Part shown: positions 1 to 9,455 of the stretch, in pieces
Numbering within the stretch: position 1 is the stretch's first letter
Layout of the letters: every line of letters starts with the position of its first letter
Source of the DNA: UBA9926 sp913064795
GTDB lineage: Bacteria > Pseudomonadota > Gammaproteobacteria > Pseudomonadales > Azotimanducaceae
Assembly (NCBI GenBank): GCA_045560765.1
Contig: JBJKZD010000003.1
Span: 62,001 to 126,000, forward strand
Direction: 5' to 3'
Length of the DNA: 64,000 nucleotides
Position numbers and translations under genes: made by a program
The notes under the pieces: generated by a model
The model's database searches: none
The model's input: the letters and a program-made list of their open reading frames with translations, nothing else
Told to the model about the DNA's origin: nothing

Positions 1-494
1 TGCACAACCTGCCAGGCACCTGCATCATTTCGGACCTTCACCAAGGGTCCGGATCGATCCATTACGATACGGCTGTGATGGAAGGTGCCGGCTCGCCAAA
101 TCACCTCGCGCTTGATCTCGGGATCACCGTCAAAAAATGTTCTTGGAACAGGACCTGGCAAACCAAAATCAATGGTATAGCTGTAATCATCATCAGAAAA
201 ACCTAGCTTGACTGCGACTGGGTTTTTCCTGGGCCCACCTTGAATGGGTTGCTCGCTCTTTTTCATGGCGCGACTCAACTGCTCGGGGCCAGCCCAAAGC
301 ACAGAATTGAGGCTGCCTTCACCCGCTATACTGGCCGTGGCAGACCCGAGCGCCGTGTCCGACAAAAGTCGCAATGCTTTGTATAGATTGGATTTTCCTG
401 CACCATTGGGCCCAGTCACAAGATTTAAACGCGCCAAGGGCAGAACCATAGATCGAATGGATCGATAATTTGATATTGCCAACGCACTCAGCAT
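1..494 (-). CDS. AAA family predicted ATPase (partial, N-terminal 164 aa)
   Basis: Reading the minus strand from the ATG at 494 gives a protein that begins MLSALAISNYRSI and runs off the window at base 1. It has a P-loop GPNGAGKS at residues 28-35, preceded by the beta strand LNLVTG. This layout is typical of RecF/SMC-like predicted ATPases (COG4637-type AAA proteins). Walker B and signature motifs would lie outside the window, so the exact subfamily and function cannot be read. The start lies 14 bp downstream of the RND pump stop codon, so it is probably the last gene, or a late gene, of the same transcript. Function in this organism is unknown. Confidence 0.8.
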   Translation of the reverse strand, partial: MLSALAISNYRSIRSMVLPLARLNLVTGPNGAGKSNLYKALRLLSDTALGSATASIAGEGSLNSVLWAGPEQLSRAMKKSEQPIQGGPRKNPVAVKLGFSDDDYSYTIDFGLPGPVPRTFFDGDPEIKREVIWRAGTFHHSRIVMDRSGPLVKVRNDAGAWQVV

Positions 495-508
495 AGGTCA
501 GGCCAATC

Positions 509-3500
509 TTAGGTGGATAGAATTCGGCTCCATTGAACTTTAACCCAATGCAGCTTCCGCTGGGTGCCGACCTTGAGATCATCAAGCAGCACATAAACCA
601 GTGGCAGGATTACCAGTGTAATGAGCGTCGAGAACACCAATCCGCCGATGATGGTTCGAGCCATAGGAAAGTAGCTGGGCCCCATCCCGCCTACCCGAAC
701 GTCTCCCAACGCCAATGGCAACAACCCAGCAACCGTGGTGCATACGGTCATCAAAATCGGTCGCAAACGATGACGACCACTTTCTAAAATCGCCTCGAAC
801 CGGGGCATACCCTCCCGACGAAGCTGAATGATGCGGCTGAGCAGTACGATACCATTGTTTACGACAATACCTGCAAGCAACAACATGCCAGTCATCGCCA
901 TCGCCGTAAAGGTTGTTCCAGTCGCTAATAAAAACCAAAAGACGCCCACGACACTGAAGGCGATGGACACCAACACTGCCAGAGGAAATAAAATCGATTC
1001 AAACAACGCTGCAATCAACATATAGATCAATAGGATCGCAAACAGGATGTTGACACCCATTTCCGCCGCCATTTCAATATCGAATGAGAAACCAGACCCC
1101 ATCTCGCTGCGATACCCCGGGGGCAATTGAAAACCCTCCATCAGCGCTTCGACCCTTGCGCTGGCGGTTTCAGGCATCGTACCTTCCGCTAGGTCAAACT
1201 GGATCTGGACCTCAGTCTCGCGATTCTCCCGCCGGATCGAACGCAGCGAGGACTGAATTTCAAGGTCAGCAATGGTCTCAAGGGAAACCGAGCCCCCGTC
1301 CGCGACCGAAATCGGCAACGTTCTAAGGTCTGCAAGCGTTGCATCTCGCCCATCTTTGAGCCCCACCCAAATCGCATATTCGCGCAGTGGCTGCTGAAGC
1401 CCTCGAGACAATTGCGCGCCAAATGCTGTCGAGACCGTCTGAGCAATCTGGCGTGCAGAGACGCCATATAAGCCGGCGACCTCGGGTCTTATTCGAATCA
1501 CTACCTCTTGCCGTCGCGACTCTGAATTGGTCCGAACGTTTGCCAGCCCTTCGACTTGTTCCAGGACTTCTATGAGCGCATCCGCTTCGTCAATCAAGAC
1601 ATCGGTTGAGGGACCAATGAGACGAAGAGACAATTGATTGTTACCGCCGCCAAAACCACGCTTGTGGCCGCCAAAGCGCACCCGCATATCAGGAGCTTGG
1701 GGTAAATCGGCTTCGATTAGCCGTTCGATGGCCTTGGGAGCAAGCGGCGCATCTTCAGCCAAGGTCAATCTGATATTGCCTCGATCAATGTTGTAACGAC
1801 TGAACATATCGTCTATGTAAAACGATGCCTTGTTATCCAGTAAATACTGCTCCAAGCGCTGGACGAAAGCTTCTATGCTTTCAAGATCCATCGATCCGCG
1901 CATAGAGAACCCAAGGCTCAAGCGCGGGGATTCTTCATCGGGGTTCATGTTCACATCGAGCCGCTGATACGCCCAGAGACTGCTAAGCAATAACAACACG
2001 CTAACGAGCAACGACAAGAACCGAAACCTCAGCACAAAACTCAATGCTCGGGTGTAGACCCTGCCGAGGCGATCAATGATCGGTGTTTGTCGAGCTTCAT
2101 TGATCCCCAATCTCGCGGAAGCTGTGGGCACCAGTGTTTGGGCTATCAGTAAACTCGCGATCAACGAAACGCACAGCGGAATCGCAATATTTTGCTGGAT
2201 CACGGCGACCTGCTGAATATCGGTCATAAAGCTTGGCACGAAAACAATGACGGTTGTGAGCGTCCCCGCAGTAATCGCCATCGCAATGTCTGAAACGCCC
2301 TGCCTGGAAGCATCTTTAGCGGAGGCGCCCCCTCGTCGCCGATAGTCGATCGCTTCACTGGCGACCACACTGTTGTCGACCAACAAGCCGATCGCGAGCA
2401 TCAAACCCACTAACGAGAGGATGTTGAGGGTCATGCCCATAAAGTACATGACCCCCAGGGTCGCGCACAGCGACAACGGTACCGTCATCGCGATAATCAA
2501 GCTACTTCGCCATTGCCTCAAGAAAAGCATCAACGTCATTAAAGACAGCAATCCGCCCAAAAGACCGCTGTCCCGTAAGTCCGACAACGCGGTAATCACG
2601 CCGCTGGCTGCACTGTCCACCGGCGTCACTTCGATGTTGGCAAGTGCGGGATCCTCAAAGGCACGAGCAAGCTCCTCCTCGACCAAAGTCGCTACCGCCA
2701 CCAGATTAGCCTCAGGCTTTTTGAAGACAGACAGTCCAAGCGAGGCCTCACCGTTTACGCGACGACGCTCGGTCCATTCCTGGGGCACGAAACCGATGCT
2801 GGCAAAGTCCTTCAGTTGAATACCATTTGGCCCAAAACTAAGCGCTTCAATATCTGCGACGCGCTTAAACTGGCCAAGGGGTCGCACGCGAAATTCGCTC
2901 AAACCGCCATCGATCCTGCCCGCAGACGTAAAAAAATTTTCCGATTCAAGTCTTTGCCGGACCTCAAAGAAGTCAAGCCCAAGACTTTCCAATTTAAAGC
3001 GATCCAACTCAACCAATACATACCGCTCTTCAGCGCCAAAAAGCTCGACGGAATTCACGCCTTCAAGCCGTTCCAACCGTTGTCTCACCCCCAAATCCAG
3101 CAATTCGAAAGCAGTTTGCTGATCCAAGTTCGGCGCTGTAATCATGAGGCTCAGCATCGGGTCAGCATTGGGGTCAGCTTGTCGCAGCTCAATATAGCGC
3201 ACAGAATCGGGTAGCCGGTGACGGGTATTTTCAATCAGGTCCTTGGCCTCTACGCCCTTACCGGAGATGTCGTCGGTGAAGTCAAGCAGCACACTCACCC
3301 AGACAAAGCCCGGGTAACTGCTGGTGTTGATCTGTTGAACCCCGCTCATCAATGACAACACTTCTTCGATGGGTTTCGCTAAATTCTCCTCCGCGTCTTC
3401 TGCGGTCGAATTGGGATAAGGGATTCCGATGCCAACAAAGGGAATCTCCATCTCCGGGAATTCCTCGAGCGCCAATCGACTGCCAGCGAACAAGCCCATC

Positions 3501-3568
3501 ATCGAGAGCCCCAGAAAAAACATGGTAATCGTAACGGGACGCGCTACAGCGAATCGAACAAGACTCAT
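509..3568 (-). CDS. RND family efflux pump permease (pump 2 of the pair)
   Basis: This is a full-length inner-membrane RND transporter of 1019 aa. It begins with the typical short cytoplasmic N-terminus and TM1 (ARPVTITMFFLGLSM), followed by a large periplasmic loop, six central TM helices, a second periplasmic loop and five C-terminal TM helices. In the TM4 region, near residue 400, it reads AIGLLVDNSVV, so the proton-relay Asp pair of AcrB (DD) is Asp-Asn here. The ATG overlaps the stop of the upstream RND gene by 4 bp, implying translational coupling. Two RND genes behind one adaptor recall MdtBC-type hetero-pumps. No outer-membrane factor is visible in the window. Substrate is unknown. 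Confidence 0.93.
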   Translation of the reverse strand: MSLVRFAVARPVTITMFFLGLSMMGLFAGSRLALEEFPEMEIPFVGIGIPYPNSTAEDAEENLAKPIEEVLSLMSGVQQINTSSYPGFVWVSVLLDFTDDISGKGVEAKDLIENTRHRLPDSVRYIELRQADPNADPMLSLMITAPNLDQQTAFELLDLGVRQRLERLEGVNSVELFGAEERYVLVELDRFKLESLGLDFFEVRQRLESENFFTSAGRIDGGLSEFRVRPLGQFKRVADIEALSFGPNGIQLKDFASIGFVPQEWTERRRVNGEASLGLSVFKKPEANLVAVATLVEEELARAFEDPALANIEVTPVDSAASGVITALSDLRDSGLLGGLLSLMTLMLFLRQWRSSLIIAMTVPLSLCATLGVMYFMGMTLNILSLVGLMLAIGLLVDNSVVASEAIDYRRRGGASAKDASRQGVSDIAMAITAGTLTTVIVFVPSFMTDIQQVAVIQQNIAIPLCVSLIASLLIAQTLVPTASARLGINEARQTPIIDRLGRVYTRALSFVLRFRFLSLLVSVLLLLSSLWAYQRLDVNMNPDEESPRLSLGFSMRGSMDLESIEAFVQRLEQYLLDNKASFYIDDMFSRYNIDRGNIRLTLAEDAPLAPKAIERLIEADLPQAPDMRVRFGGHKRGFGGGNNQLSLRLIGPSTDVLIDEADALIEVLEQVEGLANVRTNSESRRQEVVIRIRPEVAGLYGVSARQIAQTVSTAFGAQLSRGLQQPLREYAIWVGLKDGRDATLADLRTLPISVADGGSVSLETIADLEIQSSLRSIRRENRETEVQIQFDLAEGTMPETASARVEALMEGFQLPPGYRSEMGSGFSFDIEMAAEMGVNILFAILLIYMLIAALFESILFPLAVLVSIAFSVVGVFWFLLATGTTFTAMAMTGMLLLAGIVVNNGIVLLSRIIQLRREGMPRFEAILESGRHRLRPILMTVCTTVAGLLPLALGDVRVGGMGPSYFPMARTIIGGLVFSTLITLVILPLVYVLLDDLKVGTQRKLHWVKVQWSRILST

Positions 3569-6500
3569 GGCGAGCGATCCAATACTGAATAAACCACTGG
3601 AATAATAACCAGCGTCAAAAGCGTTGAGACCATCAATCCGCCGATCACCGTCACTGCCATCGGCGTCCGTAACTCAGCGGCTTCGCCAAAACCAAGCGCC
3701 ATCGGTAAAAGACCAAGTACCGTCGTCAGCGTCGTCATCAGAATCGGGCGTAATCGCTCTTGGGTGCCTAATATCAATGCTTCCATTTTGATCATTCCAT
3801 CGCCACGCCGTAACTGGTTGACTCGGTCAACCAACACAATCGCGTTATTGACCACAATACCGACAAGCAAAATACCTCCTATAAAGACCACCACTGAAAT
3901 CGGTGTGCTGGTGACCCATAGTCCCAGTAATGCGCCAATACCCGCAAGCGGAATCGTGAACATAATCACAAAGGGATGTAACAGCGATTCAAACAGAGAG
4001 GCCATCACCAAATAAACCATGATGAGAGCCAAGATTAAGGCAAACCCGAGTGATTCAAACGACGCATCCATCTCCTCGCTTTGGCCACCAACATGGCTCT
4101 TCACACCGGGTGGATGCGTGATCCTTTCAAGCTCATCCAGCACCGCTTGCGTGCCCGCAGCGAGATCTCCGCTGATCGGAACAGCGCGCACAATCCCCAC
4201 CCTTTGCTGTCCTAAGCGCTGAATATCCGAAGGCCCAACGTCCTCAAAGATGCGAGCAACCGTTTTCAAGCGCACCTGTTCAGGCGCTTCGGGATTCACA
4301 ATCAGATTTTCAATATCTGCCCTTGAGTCTCTGGCCGCCTCCTCCACACGCAGTCGCACATCTATTTTTCGATCTTGGAAGGTATATTCTGTGGCCACGT
4401 TGCCTTTGACTTTATTCACGACCCGAGCGGCCACATCTGGTACCGTCAAACCAAGGGCCGCAATTCTCGACGGGTCAAACTCGATCTGCAGCTCGGGATA
4501 ACCCGACAGCATCGAAGACTCAATGTCCTCAAACAGCGCTGTCGACTGCATGGAGGTGGTCAATGCTTCAGCAACCCTTTTTATGCCCTTCAGATCTGTA
4601 CCTGTAATTTCAACTTCTAACGGCGTCGATAGCGTAAAAAATTGCGGTCGCTCCAGGGTGTATTTGAGGGCGGGTTGATCGTCCAAAAAGGCACGCACTC
4701 GGTCCATTACCCCCGCCTCTGTGTCTTCTGTGCTTCCATCCACCAGGACCACAGTCAGCTGACCTAAATTCTCGCCCCCACTGACCGCCGAGGCATCAAG
4801 CCGGCCACCCGTACCCGAGACTGAATAGCTCCGCAGAACCGCTGAATCTGAAGCCAGCGCACGCTGGACCGACGCCACTAAAGCATCGGTGGTTTCGATT
4901 TGAGTGCCTGGCGGCAGTTCCAGCCGCACCACAAACTCTCCCTGAGAAACATCAGGAATCAGTTCAAGCGCAAATCGGTTCGCGAGGGTTCCTGACACCA
5001 ACAATGCCGCCACGCTCAAGCAAATAGTTAATCCTGGCCATTTCAGCGCGCTGTTGAGCAGCCCACTGTAGAGCCAGATCAACGTCTGAAAACCTCGATC
5101 GAAACCCTTCGTCAAGGGGCTCACCACACGTCGAGCGACGCCCAAAACTGAGGATAATAGCCCCATCATAGAAAACCGGACCCGGGTCTTTTCAGGGCCA
5201 GCAGGAATCGAAACGCCACTTTCTGCCGAGACTGTCTCTGCGCTCGCCCCCAAGGCCGATAGCATGGGTATCAAACTGGTCGCGAGCAGCAGAGATGCCA
5301 TCAAAGCGAAAGTGACCGTGAGCGCTTGATCTTTAAACAGTTGGCCCGCGACACCCTCAACAAACGCGAGGGGCAAAAACACGGCAATCGTAGTCAGCGT
5401 GGAAGCCAGCACTGCACCCGAGACTTCGCTGCTACCAAGTTCAGACGCCTGTTTTTGGCCCTCTCCGGATTCTCTTCTGCGCGTGATGTTCTCGAGTACG
5501 ACAATCGCATTATCCATCAACATGCCGACCGCCAATGCAATGCCGCCTAGGCTCATCACATTGAGGCTGATTTCAAAAAGTCGCATCATGGCAAACGTAA
5601 TGAGGACTGATGCTGGAATTGTCACCGCAATGATCAACGTTACTCGGGCACGGCGCAGGAACAAGTAGAGCACCAATATCGCCAGCAACGCGCCCTGAAC
5701 GGCAGCGGTTTGAACCTCAGAAATCGCCGCTTCAATGAACTCAGATTGATCATACATTACGGTGATCGCCATATCGTCGCTGAGATTCTCTTTCAACAAT
5801 TCGATCTCAGCCCGGATATTAGACGCCACCGCAACTGTATTGGCGTCACCCTCTTTGTATAAAGAGACCTCAATCGCCTGCTCGCCGTTGACCCGCATAA
5901 TGGCGTCCCGCTCTTTTTGACCCTCGACGACCCGGGCCACGTCCTTCAAGCGAATAATTTGCCCCGCCTGTTGAAAAATTATGGTGTCTCGAATCGCTTG
6001 CACCGAGCCAAACTCGTTCAATGTTCGAACCAAGTACTCTTGGCCCGCATCTTTGAGGGTGCCCCCAGAGAGATTGACGTTGGAAGCCTCCAGCTTCCTT
6101 CCAAGATCGGCGACCGTCAGATCCAGTTGGGCCAGCTTATATTGATCGACGTAAACGGAGATCTCGTCCTCAAAACCACCCGCTACAATGGTGGCAGCAA
6201 CACCCGGCACAGCATCGAGTTTTCGTTTTAAGAAATCATCTGAATAGCGGCGAAGGCTTTGCAAATCGCTCACTGAAGGGACATCGCTACCGACAAAGGC
6301 GACCGAGAAACGAAAGATTGGATCTAGGTTTGGATTGAGGCGGATCAGCGTTGGCTTATCGAGGTCGATCGGAAGGCGCACTAGATCGAGCTTTTCACGG
6401 ACATCGATTGACGCCAAATCCATGTCTGTACCCCAGCGAAACTCCAATATGACATCGCTTCGACCGGCGGCGGAAATTGAATGCATTTTCCGGACGCCAC

Positions 6501-6723
6501 TGACAACACCAACCCGCTGTTCGATTCGCCGGGTGACCTGCTCTTCAACTTCTGCCGGCGCCGCGCCGTCAAATTCCGTGCGGACTGTGAGGGTTGGGTA
6601 GGTGAGCGGTGGTAGCAAAGTCAGCCCGAGGCGATCAAGGGAGATACCCCCGAAGAGCATCGCGCCGAGGGTAATCATGCAGACGGTCACCGGCCTCGCG
6701 ATCGACCTTGCCGCTAGACTCAT
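3565..6723 (-). CDS. RND family efflux pump permease (pump 1 of the pair)
   Basis: This is a full-length RND permease of 1052 aa with the usual repeat architecture of 1+6+5 TM helices and two periplasmic loops. The N-terminus reads ARSIARPVTVCMITLGAMLFGG. TM4 carries AVGMLMDNAIVVLEN, again Asp-Asn in place of the AcrB Asp-Asp. It starts 9 bp after the adaptor stop (6733) and overlaps the next RND gene by 4 bp (ATGA). The two permeases are clearly diverged paralogues, not a recent duplication. The likely complex is a periplasmic adaptor plus a mixed or alternative RND trimer exporting hydrophobic compounds. Substrate cannot be inferred. Confidence 0.93.
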   Translation of the reverse strand: MSLAARSIARPVTVCMITLGAMLFGGISLDRLGLTLLPPLTYPTLTVRTEFDGAAPAEVEEQVTRRIEQRVGVVSGVRKMHSISAAGRSDVILEFRWGTDMDLASIDVREKLDLVRLPIDLDKPTLIRLNPNLDPIFRFSVAFVGSDVPSVSDLQSLRRYSDDFLKRKLDAVPGVAATIVAGGFEDEISVYVDQYKLAQLDLTVADLGRKLEASNVNLSGGTLKDAGQEYLVRTLNEFGSVQAIRDTIIFQQAGQIIRLKDVARVVEGQKERDAIMRVNGEQAIEVSLYKEGDANTVAVASNIRAEIELLKENLSDDMAITVMYDQSEFIEAAISEVQTAAVQGALLAILVLYLFLRRARVTLIIAVTIPASVLITFAMMRLFEISLNVMSLGGIALAVGMLMDNAIVVLENITRRRESGEGQKQASELGSSEVSGAVLASTLTTIAVFLPLAFVEGVAGQLFKDQALTVTFALMASLLLATSLIPMLSALGASAETVSAESGVSIPAGPEKTRVRFSMMGLLSSVLGVARRVVSPLTKGFDRGFQTLIWLYSGLLNSALKWPGLTICLSVAALLVSGTLANRFALELIPDVSQGEFVVRLELPPGTQIETTDALVASVQRALASDSAVLRSYSVSGTGGRLDASAVSGGENLGQLTVVLVDGSTEDTEAGVMDRVRAFLDDQPALKYTLERPQFFTLSTPLEVEITGTDLKGIKRVAEALTTSMQSTALFEDIESSMLSGYPELQIEFDPSRIAALGLTVPDVAARVVNKVKGNVATEYTFQDRKIDVRLRVEEAARDSRADIENLIVNPEAPEQVRLKTVARIFEDVGPSDIQRLGQQRVGIVRAVPISGDLAAGTQAVLDELERITHPPGVKSHVGGQSEEMDASFESLGFALILALIMVYLVMASLFESLLHPFVIMFTIPLAGIGALLGLWVTSTPISVVVFIGGILLVGIVVNNAIVLVDRVNQLRRGDGMIKMEALILGTQERLRPILMTTLTTVLGLLPMALGFGEAAELRTPMAVTVIGGLMVSTLLTLVIIPVVYSVLDRSP

Positions 6724-6732
6724 AGCACCATC

Positions 6733-7848
6733 CTAGAGGACAACGCGCACCTGACTGCCGTCTTTCAGCGCACTATGACCCCGAATCACCACTTGATCTC
6801 CCGCCTGCAAACCCGAAACCACTTCGATGAAGTCATCTTGAACAAACCCCGTTTCGACCACCCGTCGGGAGGCGATGCCGGCCTCAACCACGAATACCGA
6901 CTTAGCCTCGCGCTGACTGATCACCGCTTCTCTGGACACAAGGGTCGCGTTGTCTCGGCTGCTGTACAGAATATCCACTCGGGAAAACATCCCGGGCTTG
7001 AGCAGTCCATCGCGATTCATCATCTGGACGGTCACTCTGAAGGTGCCTGTACCCGGGTTAATCTCTGGAGCGACCCGCAAAACAGAGCCCTCGTACTTCG
7101 CCCCCTCCAGCGCATCAATCCGGACCCACGCCTTTTGCCCTGATTTGAGTTTCAGTAGCTCTTGCTCGGGGACATTCAAAACAGCCTCGATGACATCTGC
7201 CCGCTTCATCTCAAACGCCTCTGAGCTTGGCTGCATGGAATAGCCCAGCTTGATATGTCTTACCGTGATGACGCCTGTAATTGGCGCTCGTATCGTCGCT
7301 TCACTGAGATCATGCGCCTGAAGGGCCATCGCAGCGGCCTCTCGCTCATAGTTATAGCGCGCTTGATCAATTGCATCTGTACTGATCATATTTCTCTCGA
7401 AAAGTTTTTCAGCCCGATCGAGCGCCCTTTGAAAGTTATCGACATTGGTCTGCGTCCGAGCCAAATCTAATTCAAGTCGACGGGTATCGAGCTGAGCCAG
7501 CGGGGTTCCTTGCTCAACGCTCATCCCCTCTTCAACAAAGATCGTCTCAACGACGCCTTGGGTCTTGGCGACAACCACCGCTTCTTCAACCGCTGAAAGG
7601 GTTGCCGTACTGGTGTACAAAGCTTCAAGGTTGCCCAACACAACTTCGCCGGTGCTCACCGGGACGGGCCTTGCCTTAAAGGCCTTCTTGACGGCCTCCC
7701 GCTTTGCTGCTTTGTCCTGGGGGGCTTGCTGCTCGTTTAACCCGCTCGCGCCAGGCCCGTCCCCGCCCGGCACCTCAGCCTCTCGGCCGCAGCCGAGCAA
7801 AGCCATCAATAAGCTGATCGCGACTACGCGATGACCAACAATAGACAT
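6733..7848 (-). CDS. RND efflux periplasmic adaptor (membrane fusion lipoprotein)
   Basis: This is an HlyD/AcrA-type membrane fusion protein of 371 aa. The start is taken at the ATG at 7848, which has an AGGAAC ribosome site 6-8 bases upstream; an in-frame TTG at 7881 would put extra residues before the signal. The N-terminus is a lipoprotein signal ending LLGC (Cys20), so the adaptor is probably anchored in the inner membrane by lipid. It then shows a barrel-sandwich/lipoyl region (VVAKTQGVVETIFVEEGMSVEQG), an alpha-hairpin, the second lipoyl half (IRAPITGVITVRHIKLGYSM), and beta-barrel and membrane-proximal domains. It leads the adaptor-RND-RND operon. Confidence 0.92.
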   Translation of the reverse strand: MSIVGHRVVAISLLMALLGCGREAEVPGGDGPGASGLNEQQAPQDKAAKREAVKKAFKARPVPVSTGEVVLGNLEALYTSTATLSAVEEAVVVAKTQGVVETIFVEEGMSVEQGTPLAQLDTRRLELDLARTQTNVDNFQRALDRAEKLFERNMISTDAIDQARYNYEREAAAMALQAHDLSEATIRAPITGVITVRHIKLGYSMQPSSEAFEMKRADVIEAVLNVPEQELLKLKSGQKAWVRIDALEGAKYEGSVLRVAPEINPGTGTFRVTVQMMNRDGLLKPGMFSRVDILYSSRDNATLVSREAVISQREAKSVFVVEAGIASRRVVETGFVQDDFIEVVSGLQAGDQVVIRGHSALKDGSQVRVVL

Positions 7849-8285
7849 GAAAAAGTTCCTGTACACACAAACTTCCTGCAAGATACTACGCCTTTTTGAC
7901 AGAACGGGCTGAATAGATTCTGAGTGAGTGACTTGGTGATTTGGTTGAGAGGCTGAATAATGTTGTCATCAGCCGGGACGCGCCAAAGTCTCTTCGCAGC
8001 GACTTTTGCGTTTATCGACTCTCTATCCCCTCCTCTTCTTTAACAATTATACGCTGAAACGGTCAAAAACGCCTTTCTCAAAGGAGATTTAACTCAAAAT
8101 GATCGCAAAGCGCTTTTCACCAGGACTCAGACGGTCTTCGATGGCACACTAGCGCTTTGGGAGCCCCCAGACCGTTCTCACGACATGCGCCATGGATGCC
8201 GCAACCCAGCACAAACACCGACGCGAGTTGATGACCGGACAACACAGTAGTGCAATTACATTAGTCCAATTAAAGAGGACCCATC
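7849..8285. other. Intergenic region between divergent RND operon and S66 peptidase gene
   Basis: No gene is supported in this 437-bp stretch, which must hold the divergent promoters of the efflux operon and the carboxypeptidase. Visible structure: a 10-bp palindrome AAAGCGCTTT at 8107-8116 with a partial second copy (AGCGCTTT) near 8151, and a 7-bp inverted repeat ACGGTCT / AGACCGT (about 8130 and 8169). A strong AAAGGAGAT near 8081 precedes a 17-codon reading frame starting at 8099. I do not consider that frame a supported gene. No tRNA or regulator gene is present. Confidence 0.5.
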
Positions 8286-9368
8286 ATGCTAAGACGATCC
8301 TTTCTCGCGAAGTCAGTTAACGTCACCGGCTTAGGCCTCTCTATGACCGCCCTTAGTGCTCCGGCCCTAACGACAGCGCCCATGCCAACGCTCAAGCATT
8401 CTGGTCCAGCAGCGATCCCAGCAAAGGTTGCGCCTAGACTTAGGCCCGGAATGAACATCGGGCTTATCGCACCTGCGAGCAATGCCTTTGAGGACGATGA
8501 TTTGTATTTTGCAATGGACATCGTGCGCTCACTCGGATTTCAGGTCACCCCAGCGCCCAATCTTTTTAAGCGGCATGGTTACCTTGCAGGGACCGATCAA
8601 GAGCGCGCGTCTGACTTCAATAGGATGTTTGAAGATCCTGCCATCGACGCTGTTTTTTGCGCACGCGGCGGTTACGGCGCGTCCAGAATTCTGCCGCTCA
8701 TTAACTACGCCGCCATTGCTCAATCCCCGAAAGTGTTACTCGGATACAGCGACATCACAGCCCTGCACCTCGCCATCAATGCGGCCACCGGTCTCATCTC
8801 GTTTCATGGACCCATCGCAACGCAACAGTTCAGCGATTACACCTACCACAGTTTTAAACGCCTGCTGCTCGATGCAGAACCTAAGCCCGTCATCGCTCAA
8901 CCCCCAGCTTTTCAGGCAAAGCCCGGACGCGCCGAACGTCGCAATCGGCTGGCCACTTTGAGCCCGGGTAAAACCCAAGGACGCTTAATCGGCGGTAACC
9001 TGACCCTGCTAACCCATCTTTTGGGTACACCCTATGCTCCAGATTTTACTGATGCCATTTTATTTTTAGAGGATGTTAACGAGGCCCCTTACCGAGTTGA
9101 TAGAATGCTAACGGCACTCTGGCTCGCGGGGGTTTTTGAGCAGATTAAAGGGCTCGCTTTTGGTAAGTTTACAAAAGCGGCAACATCGGGGCCCAGCCTG
9201 TCCATCGGCCAAGTGCTTCGCGAAAGAACCGCGGGATTGGGCATTCCGGTGGTTAGCGGATTAATGATCGGACATATCGAAGACCAGGCGACGCTTCCGG
9301 TTGGAGCGCTGGCCGAACTTGATGCTGATTCTCAAACGCTCCGGGTGATTGGCAATTATCTGAGTTGA
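8286..9368 (+). CDS. Tat-exported S66 family LD-carboxypeptidase
   Basis: This 360-aa protein belongs to the LD-carboxypeptidase A/MccF family (peptidase S66), which trims the terminal D-Ala from murein tetrapeptides or cleaves related amide bonds. The catalytic residues are visible: Ser155 in GYSDIT, Glu262 in LFLEDVNEAPYR and His330 in GHIEDQA. The N-terminus starts MLRRSFLAKS, a twin-arginine-like signal followed by a hydrophobic stretch to about residue 30. This suggests a periplasmic form rather than the usual cytoplasmic LdcA. The ATG has an AGAGGA ribosome site 8 bases upstream. It stands alone, with nupC following after 87 bp. Confidence 0.9.
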   Translation: MLRRSFLAKSVNVTGLGLSMTALSAPALTTAPMPTLKHSGPAAIPAKVAPRLRPGMNIGLIAPASNAFEDDDLYFAMDIVRSLGFQVTPAPNLFKRHGYLAGTDQERASDFNRMFEDPAIDAVFCARGGYGASRILPLINYAAIAQSPKVLLGYSDITALHLAINAATGLISFHGPIATQQFSDYTYHSFKRLLLDAEPKPVIAQPPAFQAKPGRAERRNRLATLSPGKTQGRLIGGNLTLLTHLLGTPYAPDFTDAILFLEDVNEAPYRVDRMLTALWLAGVFEQIKGLAFGKFTKAATSGPSLSIGQVLRERTAGLGIPVVSGLMIGHIEDQATLPVGALAELDADSQTLRVIGNYLS

Positions 9369-9455
9369 ACAGTGGATCCTAGCATCCAAGCCGCTAGGAG
9401 CTGAGACCGAGGCATCAAAACCTTAAATGCCGAGGGGACAAACCAAAGGATATCT

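Noticed and set aside
8099..8152. A 17-codon leader peptide upstream of the carboxypeptidase
   Set aside because: It has a good AAAGGAGAT but rather long spacing, no regulatory codon pattern, and it is 130 bp from the next gene.
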